Source: Otis tarda
Taxonomy: Eukaryota > Chordata > Aves > Otidiformes > Otididae
Length of the DNA stretch: 64,000 nucleotides
Reading direction: 5' to 3'
Assembly (NCBI GenBank): GCA_026413225.1
Contig: CM048552.1
Span: 145,527,053-145,591,052 of the forward strand
Both the position numbers and the translations under genes were made by a program. The notes below the pieces were generated by a model. That model did no database searches, had not been told where the DNA came from, and was given only the letters and a program-made list of their open reading frames with translations. Position 1 is the first letter of the stretch. Every line of letters begins with the position of its first letter. This document shows, one piece after another, positions 11,208-23,100 of this stretch.

Positions 11208-14200
11208 CTTGGCCTCCGCCTCAATTAACACTTATGGGGCGCCTCAATAAACTCTGATCAAGGTAACTCAGCTTAGGGACAGCACATGAGAACATGCTTA
11301 ACTATAAGCTTCAGTATTACTGAAATGAGCAGAAAAGTTAAGATTTCTCCTGAAGTCGACTTTAGGACTGACCTGGCTTCCTGGGAGACCTTGGATCACT
11401 TACAACTGCTCCTGACTTCAGCAAGGGCTGCAGGGGCTCAGTGTCTACAAAGGACTATTAATGAGATGTCTGAGTGTAGATTAAAGATATGTATTTGAAA
11501 ATTTGACCTCAGATATTTAAAGTCCATCTGCCTTGCCCTCCCAAAAGTTAAGAAAAATCATGCACAAAAGCTAAAAATAACTAGGAATCTTTTCTGCTAT
11601 TTATTCTGCAGAGATTATCATGGTAGCAATGCCCTAGTCTGAGACATACTACCACTGCAGATTTTTCTGTTTTATTACAGTGCTTCAAGCTATTGTATTC
11701 CACCCAGACCATATAGAGCGTTGGCAAGTGTTTGTACTGCACAGTCCAGACCTTTTGATATATGGAGGTCTGGACTTGAGAACCTGCATGGTCACTATCT
11801 TATCTTTCCAGCCGTAGGGAAAATACCACTGGAAGCAGGAAATGATCCATATGTAAAGTCTCCAAGAATGAAAGCGGTATGGTAGGCAGCTGGATTTTGA
11901 GGGTTTGTTGAGATGCTTTGGATTAAGTGTTAATCCTCCCAGTATGTTTTAGTGAAACAATTATTCCTGAATCCTCATAATGATTCTGTGATATTTCATC
12001 TATGTATCTCCCAAGGATAATGCTGAGATTATTAACAATTACACACTGGACATTTCGTAATTTAAACACTACAACAGCTTTATAATGAAGATGCAAGCAT
12101 GGGAGTAAAATGAATATATTACTGAACTGAATGTAAGCTTGGACAGGATACCATTCCAAACGCTTTAAATGCCTTGACGTAAGAGCAGCATTTAATTCGA
12201 GAAAGCCCTTAATTTATTTTTGTGCTTGCGCAGAACAAAATGTTAAATACTTGTAAAGAGAGACAGAAGTAATCATCATAAAGAAACAAGGTAACACCCC
12301 ACAGATCATCCTAGTCTCCAGACCCTTAAAACATCTGAAATTCTGCTGCTGCCTTCTGTACCCTCTACAGCCGTTCCCATTCGCTAGGTATCACCATGTC
12401 CTCTTATCCTTCTTTCTATCCTTCTCCCTACATTCAGGGTCTACTTATGTCTTCATTTAAGATATTCTTCAAACTCAGTCCTTCATCTCTGTCTTCACTG
12501 CTAGTGTCATGGTTAAGTCCGCAGACCAGAATCTGCAGAGTTAGAAAAACACCTGATGGAATACAGAACGTTACTGAAAGGCCAAGAGCCTCACATTATG
12601 CAATAACTGCACATGTAGTTACTGCAATTATACACACCGATCCGGCATGGTGCACGCAACGATCTAGCGCTAACAAGAAGATGATGAATGTGATGGTCTA
12701 AGAAACAGGATCTCTGCACGCTGAACACAGCCATGCATTCACACGTGGCCGGCTCTGCATTTTAACACACTTTACAAACTGGCGAGAAGGGAAAAGCAAG
12801 AGGGGAAGAAATAAACTAGCAAATGCTGGTTTTTGTTAAAGCAGACAGTAAACTTACAGTAGAAGCTAACAACAATCATAGAGCAGCCTGCTGTGCTAAT
12901 AACAATTACCTCTTCTTAGTCAGTCACTCATGCAGTTTGTCCATTCATCACCTGTACCAGAACGTGCTTTAGTGGGGCATATAGAGAACTGACGGAAGAG
13001 AAAGCAGGGGCTGCTACTTAAAAAGGGTGCCACTGGAGACAAACTCGGTTTTATACACACACAGTAAGGAGCCTCAATCAAAAAAGCTATGTGGAGCTTT
13101 ACATATGCAACACTGAGTTTAACTCTTCATGAAGAAGCCACTAAATCCAATTAAGTGGAAAGAAAATAAGTACCAAATACCAAGCAAGCAGACAAACAGA
13201 AGTGGGTGGCATTCTCTTTTCTTTCTTTCCTATTTTCTCTCCAGATCTAATCTAACACAAAGCTTCAAGTAAGTAGTGGGATCTGTCTATATGGAGCTGA
13301 TTGCACAGCCAGGGCCATACTTGAGAAACATTTAATTAGGATGATATGCTGTCTGCGTAGGGGAGCCCCAAATGCTGTTTTTTCCTCTATTGTTATGGAT
13401 TTCTTTGAAAGTGTGGAGATAGACCCCACAGGGGAGAAGACATAGCTGTATTGGGGAAGAATGACAATTCTTTTTTAATTTCTTCAGCAAAAAGGAGCAG
13501 CGAACTGGATGGAGATGCAGGATTGCCCCAGGCACATCTTTTCCAATGCAGGCAATGATTAATAGAAGAAAGAAGGATTATATGAACGACTAGTATTACT
13601 GCAATTCCTTTTAAGTCACAGTAAAGCTAGCTACAGGGTCTGGCAACGCTAGTTTGCTGCTGGCAACTTCATCCCTGCCTTCTTGGGATTGAGAAAGATC
13701 TGTAAGTGCATGCCTGACTCCCAAGTTATTGTTCACTGAATGGTTCGAGATGGTGAAAGGAAAAAATTACACGTAAGTCTCTGGAGCGACTCGTTGTGCA
13801 TTGCATTCCATTCTGCCCCAGTTAAATAACCCAATCCATGGTATCGGCCACTTGCTTTAATTCCAGATGTAGGCATAATCATGGTAAAATACCTGTATAG
13901 ACTTTTCAGTAATTGACCCTTAGTCTGCATTAAGACACACATCTGCTACTAGACACACAATGCTGCATGAGAAAGTGCATCTGCTGACTCTGTCTGCTTG
14001 ATCTTACAAATGAGTTTGTTCTCCCTTATCAGGAGTTGAGGAAAAACATCTCTGAGAAGTCACTACAGTTCACCACTGACTCTACTCCACATTAATTCTT
14101 TGCTGAGCTCTGTAAAAGGGCAATGAGGGCCCTACATCAGAGATGGGGAGACTGAGGGTTCCCTCTCAATTTCTGCACATGATTACCCACCGTAAGCATC

Positions 14201-16156
14201 ACATTTGACCTCTCATTGCCTCCTATATCCAGACCAGCAAAACCTCCTGCCTCTACCAGGAGACTCATTTGATTGGCATCTGCTTCATACTGCCTTGCGG
14301 TTAAGGTCATATCCCACACATCACCAGCACATGTGCCACAACTTCTCTTATCCTTTGAAATCCCAGAAGCCAGATGCAGCTGGTCAGCCCAACACAGAGC
14401 CTACTAACAGCTGCTCTGGCCCACAGGAAGCAAGAGGAGTCTTGTTACTGAACTTTGCCTGGAAATGAGTCAGGAAAAGTCTTCTTGCAAGAGTACTCTG
14501 CTAACATGAACTCCACCAGGACACACATTCACCTCTCGGGGCCCACTGATGTGACCATTACCCTCTGCCCTCTGCCACATTACTGGACATAAAGTAGCTC
14601 TTTCACTGTGCAAAACTAAATACTTGACAAATGTCTGTGAAGTGCCCAACAGGATTCAGTTCCCATCCTGAAGGATATTGCTCTATGCTACAGCAATATT
14701 CAATGACAATAAAGGCAGATCTGCTATCCTCCACCTCTGTTGAGCCAGGATGTTCAAAGGAGAAAAATTAAAGAACCATCAGTTTGTTCTTACGGTGGAA
14801 ACAGGTGACAAATATCGGCCTTTCAGCATAGACTGTACTTTAAATCTCACAAATTTCCAGAAAAACAACACTTGTTCAGGGATGAACAAATCACACTGTC
14901 ACTAGCTAATGATCTACCTGAGCTTCTGTGGACCATGCACCCAACAATAACAGAAAACCTCTGGCCAATATAATGAATTATACACAGTATAAAACATAGG
15001 GTAAGCATGCCACTGATACTAGCGTGTAGGATCTTGACAGCACTTCATTATTTCTGAAGCTGAAGTCCCTTTTGCTTTGTCTGCCTCTGATGTATTTCAT
15101 CTTCGAACCTTTGCATTCAGTGTCAACAGACCACCACACATTATAGTAGCAATCACTAAAATTATATTACCTTACTCCATCTTTCACAGATTAAATTCGG
15201 TATGTGCATCCAGTTCTTCTTTAATAAAGCCTGAAAGACACAAAAAGGACAAACTGTTTCTGACTGAAAGGATCCAAATAAACAGGCTAGTATTATAGGA
15301 AAAAAATCTGGGGGGAAAGTAATAAATATAGTAACACTTTTTAAAAAAATCACTGAAAACTTGTAAAAAATGCAGAGTGTTAACATTTTATAACACAGCT
15401 CCTTTACCATTTGAAACAGAATCTGGACTGTGGATCAGTTCTGAGGAAAGAGAACACAAGAATAAAGCTGAACGAGAAATTTCAGGATCAAGTACTGTTA
15501 CTGTAACATTTTAAACGTAGGGACTGTGATGTATATCTCCCTTCTACTATACTAATGAAAATTGAATGCATTTAACTAAAATGATTTTTCTATTAAATCT
15601 GTAAAAGACTCAATGCAGTTACAACATAGGAAGCTCAATAAAGTAGCTACTTTATGTCACCAGCACAAATCGAGCTCTCCCAGCACAGCTTCTCTGCTCA
15701 GCTACCTTGTCCAGTCTGCTTATCCCAGCTGCAGTCAGCGTTGGGGTCACCACATGGCACTGCAACTACTTCCCCAAGAGGATGCTCCGCAAAGCAGAAA
15801 TGCTAACAACTGAACCCAGTCCCCCAAGCAATTTGTACTGCCTGCAGGCCCAGACTGAATTCAGATGCCACTGGCAGAGAGATTCAAGAGTTTCATGTTT
15901 TGTTGCCAACACACACAGCTCTTCCATTGTGACGAGGAACACGCTGTCCTTGGCTGTACCAACATCACTCACCAGACCTAAGCAATAGGCATCTTAAATG
16001 TTTTGGGTTTTTCCCTTCAAGAAGTATAATCAAGACATTTCCTAGCACATTTTTTTCCATAAACCAATCAGTCCAGATCCTTATCCAAGCTCACTGTCAA
16101 ACAGATACACAATCCACATACCAAGAAAGTAAGGCAGCTGGACCTGAAGGTTAACC

Positions 16157-16570
16157 CGAGAAAGCTACAGCCTTCCTCAGCTCCCTCGTAGCCAGCCGAA
16201 TCCAACATCGACACACCAGCTGTTGGGGTTAGCCCCTGAGCGAGGCTCCGAGGTGCAGGGGAGGCTCCCCTTCACACTGCCCGCGGCTGCTTCTCTTCTG
16301 CCTAACACAGTTGTCACACAGTATCTTAACATTTCACCCATCGTCTCTTCTCAGTCCCCATGCTGATCTTAAGACACGACCGCTATTTTGTGAGGGTACT
16401 GTTCTGAATTTTCAGGTTTACGGTTTCTAAAATGACACAAGAGCTGTGTTGCAACCCAACAGAATGGTGCTTTATAGCTGTAAACTAGGGGCAGGTGCCT
16501 CACGTCCTGGCATGAGGGCGGCCGGGGTGCTGGATAGTGCAAAACCTGCCAGGATGGAGAGCGAGGCGAG
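16157..16570. promoter_or_regulatory. CpG-richer patch, possible regulatory element
   Basis: I count about 16 CpG dinucleotides in roughly 410 bases, among them CCCGCGGC and GGGCGGCCGGGG. Most surrounding lines have none or one. Local GC is also higher. This could be a small CpG island, an old GC-rich insertion or a methylation-free regulatory element. No TATA box, initiator or first exon is evident. Confidence 0.25.
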
Positions 16571-17173
16571 GTACCTGGACAAACCTGGCACAGTGCAGTC
16601 CATATGGGGAGCAGCCCATGGAGTGAATTATCTCTACCAACTCACTCACTCCAGAAGGAAACTCAGTACGTAGTATAAAAAAAAAGTGAGAGATCAGGAT
16701 GAGGGAGCAAACTGGAGGGCAAAATGTGGAAGAATCTGACGGGGAATGGGCTGGGCTACATGACAGCCCAAGACAGCAGCTACCTGAATACTCTAGCTCA
16801 CCTTCCGAGCCTTTCACCATGGAGGCAAGAGACAACCTTTCTCTAAGGTGGTCCTACTGAGGCTACTATCTCCTGCTATAGCCCAGTTACGATCACCTCA
16901 GATATATTATTTTTTCTTCTTTTTTTTCTAATAATATTAAAATCCTGTCAGAATGAAAGATAATTTATGTGAATCCATGCAGGCTAGCTGCACAATTGCC
17001 CCTTCACAGCATCACAGCATCTTGCAGGCTGAGACATTACAGAAGAGCCTAAGCCAAACCCAGCAAAGCCACACTACTGTGTTCAGCACACTTTGCTGAA
17101 TGATTACTCCACTGCACATCTCCTTCCAAGAGGGAAACTGTTCCTCAGAAAGAGGCAGTAGAATCTGACTGTA

Positions 17174-17350
17174 TAGAATAATTCAGGCTGGAAAGGACAG
17201 TCCAGCTTTGTGCTCCAAGCAGTCACCTCTCAGCTCAAACAAGGTTGCTCAGAGCTTTATCCAGTTGGGTCTTAAAAACCTCCAAGAACAGAAACTGTTC
17301 AACCTTTCTCAGCAAACTGTTGCACTGCTGGACTACCTGTTGTTACAGGT
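17174..17350 (-). mobile_element. Old CR1 LINE 3' fragment, antisense
   Basis: The block starts with a degenerate terminal motif, TAGAATAATTCAGGCTGGAA. It continues with AAGGTTGCTCAGAGCTTTAT and GGGTCTTAAAAACCTCCAAG, followed by a decayed AACCTNNCTNNGCAANCTGTT stretch. These are hallmark CR1 antisense 3' sequences in the right order. Divergence is clearly greater than in the copy at 1263-1580, so this insertion is older and probably from another subfamily. Confidence 0.85.
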
Positions 17351-20049
17351 GCCACGGGAACCAGTAGTACAGTTATTTCCCATTTCCAAGTGTTACAGAA
17401 GGAAAACAATAATTTATAAGCAATTGTTTACTGCACAATTGATGCACCACGCAAACTGATCTGGGGAGGCTGACTCTCAGTGATCCTCCACACATGTGGA
17501 GAACTACATGTGTTACAGGCTCAGGTGGGCAGCGTTCAGGTGGCTGTAGCCGGTGTTCCTGACTCAGTCTCATTGCTCCTTTTTGTAGTGACAAGAGTAC
17601 GTTGACTGGTACACCCTAACAGAGTATCTGCCCTTTTTATCGCTGCATTGTTTGACACAGAGGTCTCCCATCTTCTTGGTTTTTCTCCACTGATAAACTC
17701 CCAATTTGTAGAAAAAGTTCTTGTTGGTCTGTAGTGTATTGTTTTGTATTAGTATTTTTTAACAAGCGTTTTTTGATAACAAAATAACTACCCTAAGTCA
17801 AATAACAGCAACCAAGAAAGTTAGTTTAGCCAAGGAAAAACTTGATTTCCATATAAAAGGAGCTTTATATCACTGTGAAGACTAGACTCAACAGTGCAGG
17901 TAACTCCATCCAGCTCTATGCTTCTATGCACTCATCAGCAAAGCATCTAAAATTTCTTACAAAATTATACCTCTTCATAGAAGAGGCCTATAAGGCAGCT
18001 CAAGTTTTCTTCTCCAAGGCAGAACAAACTTGAGGTTCACTTCCATAACTGTCAGTTCAGATGAGAAGTTACAGAGCATTTTACTTGCCCTGGCTTTTGG
18101 AGAGTTCCTCAATGAAGTCAGAGACATCTGACATTATGTGGAGCTCTTTTCAGAGTTAAATGTGATATGCAATAGTTTTTGGCAAAGTCATTTGCCATTT
18201 TAGATCATTTTTATTTTGGTAAATTAAGTGCAGGCACACAAAGTTCCAATTTGGCATCCTTTATAACTTCAATTGTATTTATTTAGTGTAGTTATTTTTT
18301 CTTTTTCCATTCTAAAAGCAGGGCACATACTGTGAAAGCTCCTAGATACCATGAAAGCTACTCAGGAAGCAAGTCACAGCCAGCCACAGTCGTAAGAGTA
18401 AGGGTTGATACAATGGATCTGCTACATTTTAACTCTGTAATATACCGTACCACTATTCACCTTCAGAACATTCAATAGAAATACTTAAACCTGGTAAGTT
18501 CTTATTTATTTCACTTGAAATGAAGAAATGAAAATGGCAGCGATGATAAGGGAATCTAAAAATCCTATTTAAAATACCATGACAAAAAAATTACTAGCTC
18601 TGTGGCCACAGGCAAATTGCTTTTATCTCTGTGGCTTAGCTCACACATCTGTAAAACAGAGACAATGTAACCGAGAGACCTATCAAGTCATATTCGTTCC
18701 TTGCTCACTACCGTCAGGAAGTCACACCCATTTTGCAGAGCGACACTGGAAATCGCACATTCTAGACTGACCTGCTTAAAATCAGTCCATCAGTGAGATA
18801 TTTAGAAAAATACTGCAACTTCTGCAGAGAAGGCAAATCCTACCTACCGATCTCCCGGCGAGTTCCAACCTCCTGCAAGTGCCCTCGTGCTCTGCACCCC
18901 ATTCTAAAGGCAATTTTGATTCTTCAACGACATTTCTAGAGTATGCCTGTAAGTTCTCTTTGACACAATCGTATTTATTAATTGCACTCCGATTCTGTTG
19001 TGCTTTGGTACCCGATTAAGAGCAATTAAAGTGCCAGCTTCAGCCACAACAAGTAAACTGAACATCAGTAGAACATGGCCAGGCAGTAAGCCCAGAGATT
19101 CCGATGTCACTTGCATACGAAAGATTCCAACTGGGCACCAACTCAAGCCTCTCTTTTTCACCTCCACCGTAGAGTTTTCAAATTGCATTGCCCTGTAATA
19201 GCAGTAAGACCACGGCAGAGTGTGGTAACGCGCTACTGCAGACCACACCAATGCACCAGCTTCTTGGCACGTTCTGCCTCTGGCCTTCTGCATTAAGAAA
19301 TTATGATGATCGAAAAAAAGATCCTTCAAAGACTGCAGTGTGTTTTTGCTTAATTAAAACCATATGGAAATTGTTTTGCAATCAACTGATGACTGCAGTT
19401 CAAGCCTTAGTGCTTGCTGCCAGCTTTTAAAAGCCATTCAGGTCCTTCACTGTTACGAAACGATATATAGTGAGATTTTTTTTCCCCCCAATGGCTTGTA
19501 CTTGCATTCAGGGTTACCACACAAACTGAGAAGAATACCAGTTCTCAATTAAATCTGCCACATAATTATTTCTAAATAATGCAAAAAGTGAAGCACGTGA
19601 CGCCGTTCCCTGCAGAGAAACCTGAAAGTGTGATACAAAACAAACACAAAACCAACAGGGTGTGTACATGCTCCTATTGAAAATCACTTTCTCCTCCTCC
19701 CTCCCTTCTTTCCTCTTTCTCACTCACTGGAGAGTAGTTAAATCACTCCAGAGAGGAGCAAACAACCAACCCTTTTCTTTGGCAATTAAACCTGTTGTCA
19801 AGATCTCTGAAGGGTACCTGCAACCCATGACACCAGGTGTGATTTTGTCCATTACTTAAGCAGAGAAAAAACAGAGCTGCTTAGCCCGCAGGCTAGCTTT
19901 GATAGCTTTTATCCAGGCACAGTCCAACAGACATGCTATTCCCATGCGAGCTGAGCCAATCTAACCTACTGCCTCCTGTTGCTTATACTCTGTTTTCCCC
20001 TCCTCCTTTGGTAAAACCACACATGTGGATACCACCTAAATGTCTTTTT

Positions 20050-20107
20050 AAAAAAAAAAAAAAAAAAATAGAAAAATAGAATACTTGGAGAGAAAAAAAA
20101 AAAAAAA
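20050..20107. repeat. Interrupted poly(A) tract
   Basis: Two A runs of about 15-19 bases are separated by a 24-base A-rich spacer. There is no processed-gene body upstream that I can recognise, so I call this simple low-complexity sequence rather than a retrotransposed tail. Confidence 0.8.
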
Positions 20108-23100
20108 GCAGAACAGAACAGTTTGCAAAATGTACAATTTAAACCAAAGCACTTTGACAGAACCAAGCTAGGGAATCATTATTTTTTTTCTGTTTACACT
20201 GCTGAATTTCAGGAGCAGGAACCTCTGCAGCAGACAAGCAGCTGAGGATCAAACCACATGACAGCAAAGCTGCAAACAAATGCTCATTCAAAGCAAGCTG
20301 CCAGACCCAGTGTGGCTCAGAAGACATTTCCTGTAAACGTATTTTAAAAGTTTCCAATAATCAGCCTTCAAAACCAGGTAACACATTCTTTTTCTAGGTC
20401 AAGATGGTTATGAACTCTGCTGTAAACCTCAAGCAGATAGAAGCTAGAACACACTGTGTGTCCTACAGTGCTCTGTCTGATCTTCTCCTTTTCCTTGTGG
20501 CAAATAAAACACAGCTTTCTTTATAAACTCTTTTACAAACGATGTATGATTTCCTGAAGTCTTCTCTCATATTCCTCATTTTGAAACACCAGTCTTCAGG
20601 ATTTTAAAGAGCATAAACTCCCGTTATTCTGCACAAATTCTTATTGTGATCAACATGGCAACTCTTTCTACAGTACTAACTTACACAAGATGCTATCACT
20701 ATCATATCAAAATATGCCTTTCAGAAAAAGAGGAAACTTGCCTTGTCTTGATTCGACTTCCCCAGAATTATTTCAGATTCGCTTGCATTATGTATGTAAC
20801 CTGCACTTTCACAACATTGAAGATGCAGCTGTTTTCAGCTCTGAGTTGGGAAGAAACCAAACATACATCTGTGACTGTATTTATGTCACTGGTTGCAGCA
20901 GTGCTTTAGCATTCCTAATGCTAGGCTGTGCTCCTGAATGAGTCACAACTTCTTCTTGGGCAGAAACACAGTCACAATTTACCTTGCTCTGCACCTGATT
21001 TTCATGGAAAGAAAATCATAGCACATGTCAATACCTCCCCGGGTTGAACAAACACGGAGCCAGAACCCACAGTATGCCTCAGCATTAGGTCTGTTCCTCA
21101 ATGTTGTCACATGCACACCTCCACAAGTCAGTCTAGCTAAGAGTGGTGTCCTGCAAAATGGGAAGTGAGGAAAAGAAGGTTACAAAACACACTCTCAAGG
21201 TCAAACTGGTTTGCACAGGTGGATCCTGTACTTCACATTCTATTTTAAAAATAAAAGAGAAGCTCTGGTTTGCTATGACAAGCATGATCAATCCAACCAT
21301 TTACTACGTGCTTATGCAGAAGACACGAGGTATATGAAGAACACCCAGGACCATGGGGAATCAACAGTTTTGTAAAATTGTTGACAGTACATGAATGGTG
21401 TCCAGGACCTAAAATTCTCACTCTCTTCTTTCATTTATTGTATTAGTGTCACAGTAAGACACATTTTTCCTAGCTACCGAATGCCCATGTCTCGTTTTTA
21501 TCACAGGAGGCTATGCTTTCAGGATAAATAATATTCCATTGTAAAACTAAACATCCAAGTTGTAATGGGTGAAAATTATCTTCATGCAATGTAACTAAAT
21601 CATAATTTTCTGAGGGTCTTCAGTTTTACACAAATCCCTGAGATGTTGACATTAAGCTGAGTTTTCCTTCCAGGGTAATCCATTGCACTGACCTTCTCAT
21701 GCCGACGTATTTTACAGACCCCCAAATGCAACTCGAGATCTCCTGCAAACTGGAACATTGGACACTTCAGCCAAGAAACATGCAGCACAATATGGGGAAA
21801 TCTAGGCTGCATTATTAAGTTTTGCATATAGTCACATGTTTACAGTGAAGACATTGTTTTTACAAGTCCCAGAAATATGAATCACAGAGAAATGGGGGAA
21901 AAAAGTGCAAGTTGTAGGGAAGTTGGGAAAGTCAGAAAGAAATGGGGAAAGATGTCATACTTTAGAAAAAAGAAATGCTGCAAAATATTACACTCTCCAG
22001 CAGCTACCACAGCCCTCCCAAATGCCTATGTGCCACCTCATTTCTTTCTCTTAGAAGCCTTTTAGAGGCTTGCAAATGTTGTTAGTGACAAGTAAGCACT
22101 GTACTACGATGGAACTGTTCTTCTCATTTATCCTGGATGTCTTGCTCATGATAGGAAGGGGTACCAAATCTTCACACAGACTGAGTCAAATTACTAGTGA
22201 GTTCTTGTCTGCTACTTATCGCAAATACAACATCAGCTAAGCAGATCTTCACACTGATAAGTGTTCCACCCTCCATTTGCCTTTCTGCTAAATTTTACAT
22301 AAAATTGGTATTTAAAGACATCCTCAGTTTTTAAAGAGACAATTGTTATGTGTGCCAAATTGTTTCTAGCCCTCAATAAAATCTTACCAGTCACATGTCA
22401 TGACATTTTTTTGATCTTGCATGAAATTAAAGGCTGTGGAGATGTTTACATATCTGAAATACAGATCCCACCAACAAGCACAGAAAAGAACGTTCCGTTC
22501 TTCTTGAGCAATTAGGAAATACTTGCATCCCACAAAAAAAGGCAAAGCATTTACAAAGTAGTCAAAATTCAGACCCCATGGGTGTTGAAGCCAAAGTCCT
22601 TCCAACTTCTTCAGTTCACATACACGCTGGCAATCTCCTGTCACTTCCAAGCACAAAAGCAGTCGCTTCCTTCAAGTGACCCCTGTGCAAATGGAAGTTT
22701 ATCCTTCCACTTGCCCAACCAGGTCCCCACTCTCACCGCTCTCTGTACCCTGAAGGTACTCAACCCCTTCTACTACCCACATGCACTGAAATGACATGGC
22801 ATCTTCAAAAGGATCCTGTGAGAGAGCTCTTCTTCAAGGGGAAAAACAAAATATGCCAACTGCCCCATGTAAACTCCCAGCACCTCCACCTCCCTCTCTG
22901 GGGCACAGAGCAGCTGGCTGAAATGGGGCTTTCATGGCAGAAGGGGAGGAGAAGGCAGCTGGATGGCCGGAGCCAAGAGATTTGTTGCTGCCTCGGCCTC
23001 CTGGTTGCAGGCATCTCTGCCCTTCACAGGCAGCAAAGCCATGTCTCGCTCAGCCCACTCAGGCCCACGGGAGCTGACTGCTGGGCAGCATTTGCAGCTT

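Larger units (their letters stand above)
10441..17173. other. Unique non-coding sequence
   Basis: Unique AT-rich DNA holding short tandem duplications at 11148-11207, a CpG-richer patch at about 16157-16570, and scattered minus-strand open blocks. Of these blocks, 15171-15230 has excellent splice borders but is only 60 bases long. No recognised gene, RNA or interspersed repeat was found. The minus-strand block at 15839-15977 is open and acceptor-bordered, but its donor is unclear. Confidence 0.45.

Noticed and set aside
11923-12159. 78-codon minus-strand open frame
   Set aside because: A good internal acceptor exists but no donor follows before the stop, and no family is recognised.
16500-16835. 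111-codon minus-strand open frame
   Set aside because: Low-information composition rich in Ser, Pro and Cys. The openness is explained by higher local GC.
20050-20107. Poly(A) tract as the tail of a processed pseudogene
   Set aside because: No upstream gene-like body or flanking duplication was recognised. A-tracts are scattered over the whole window.
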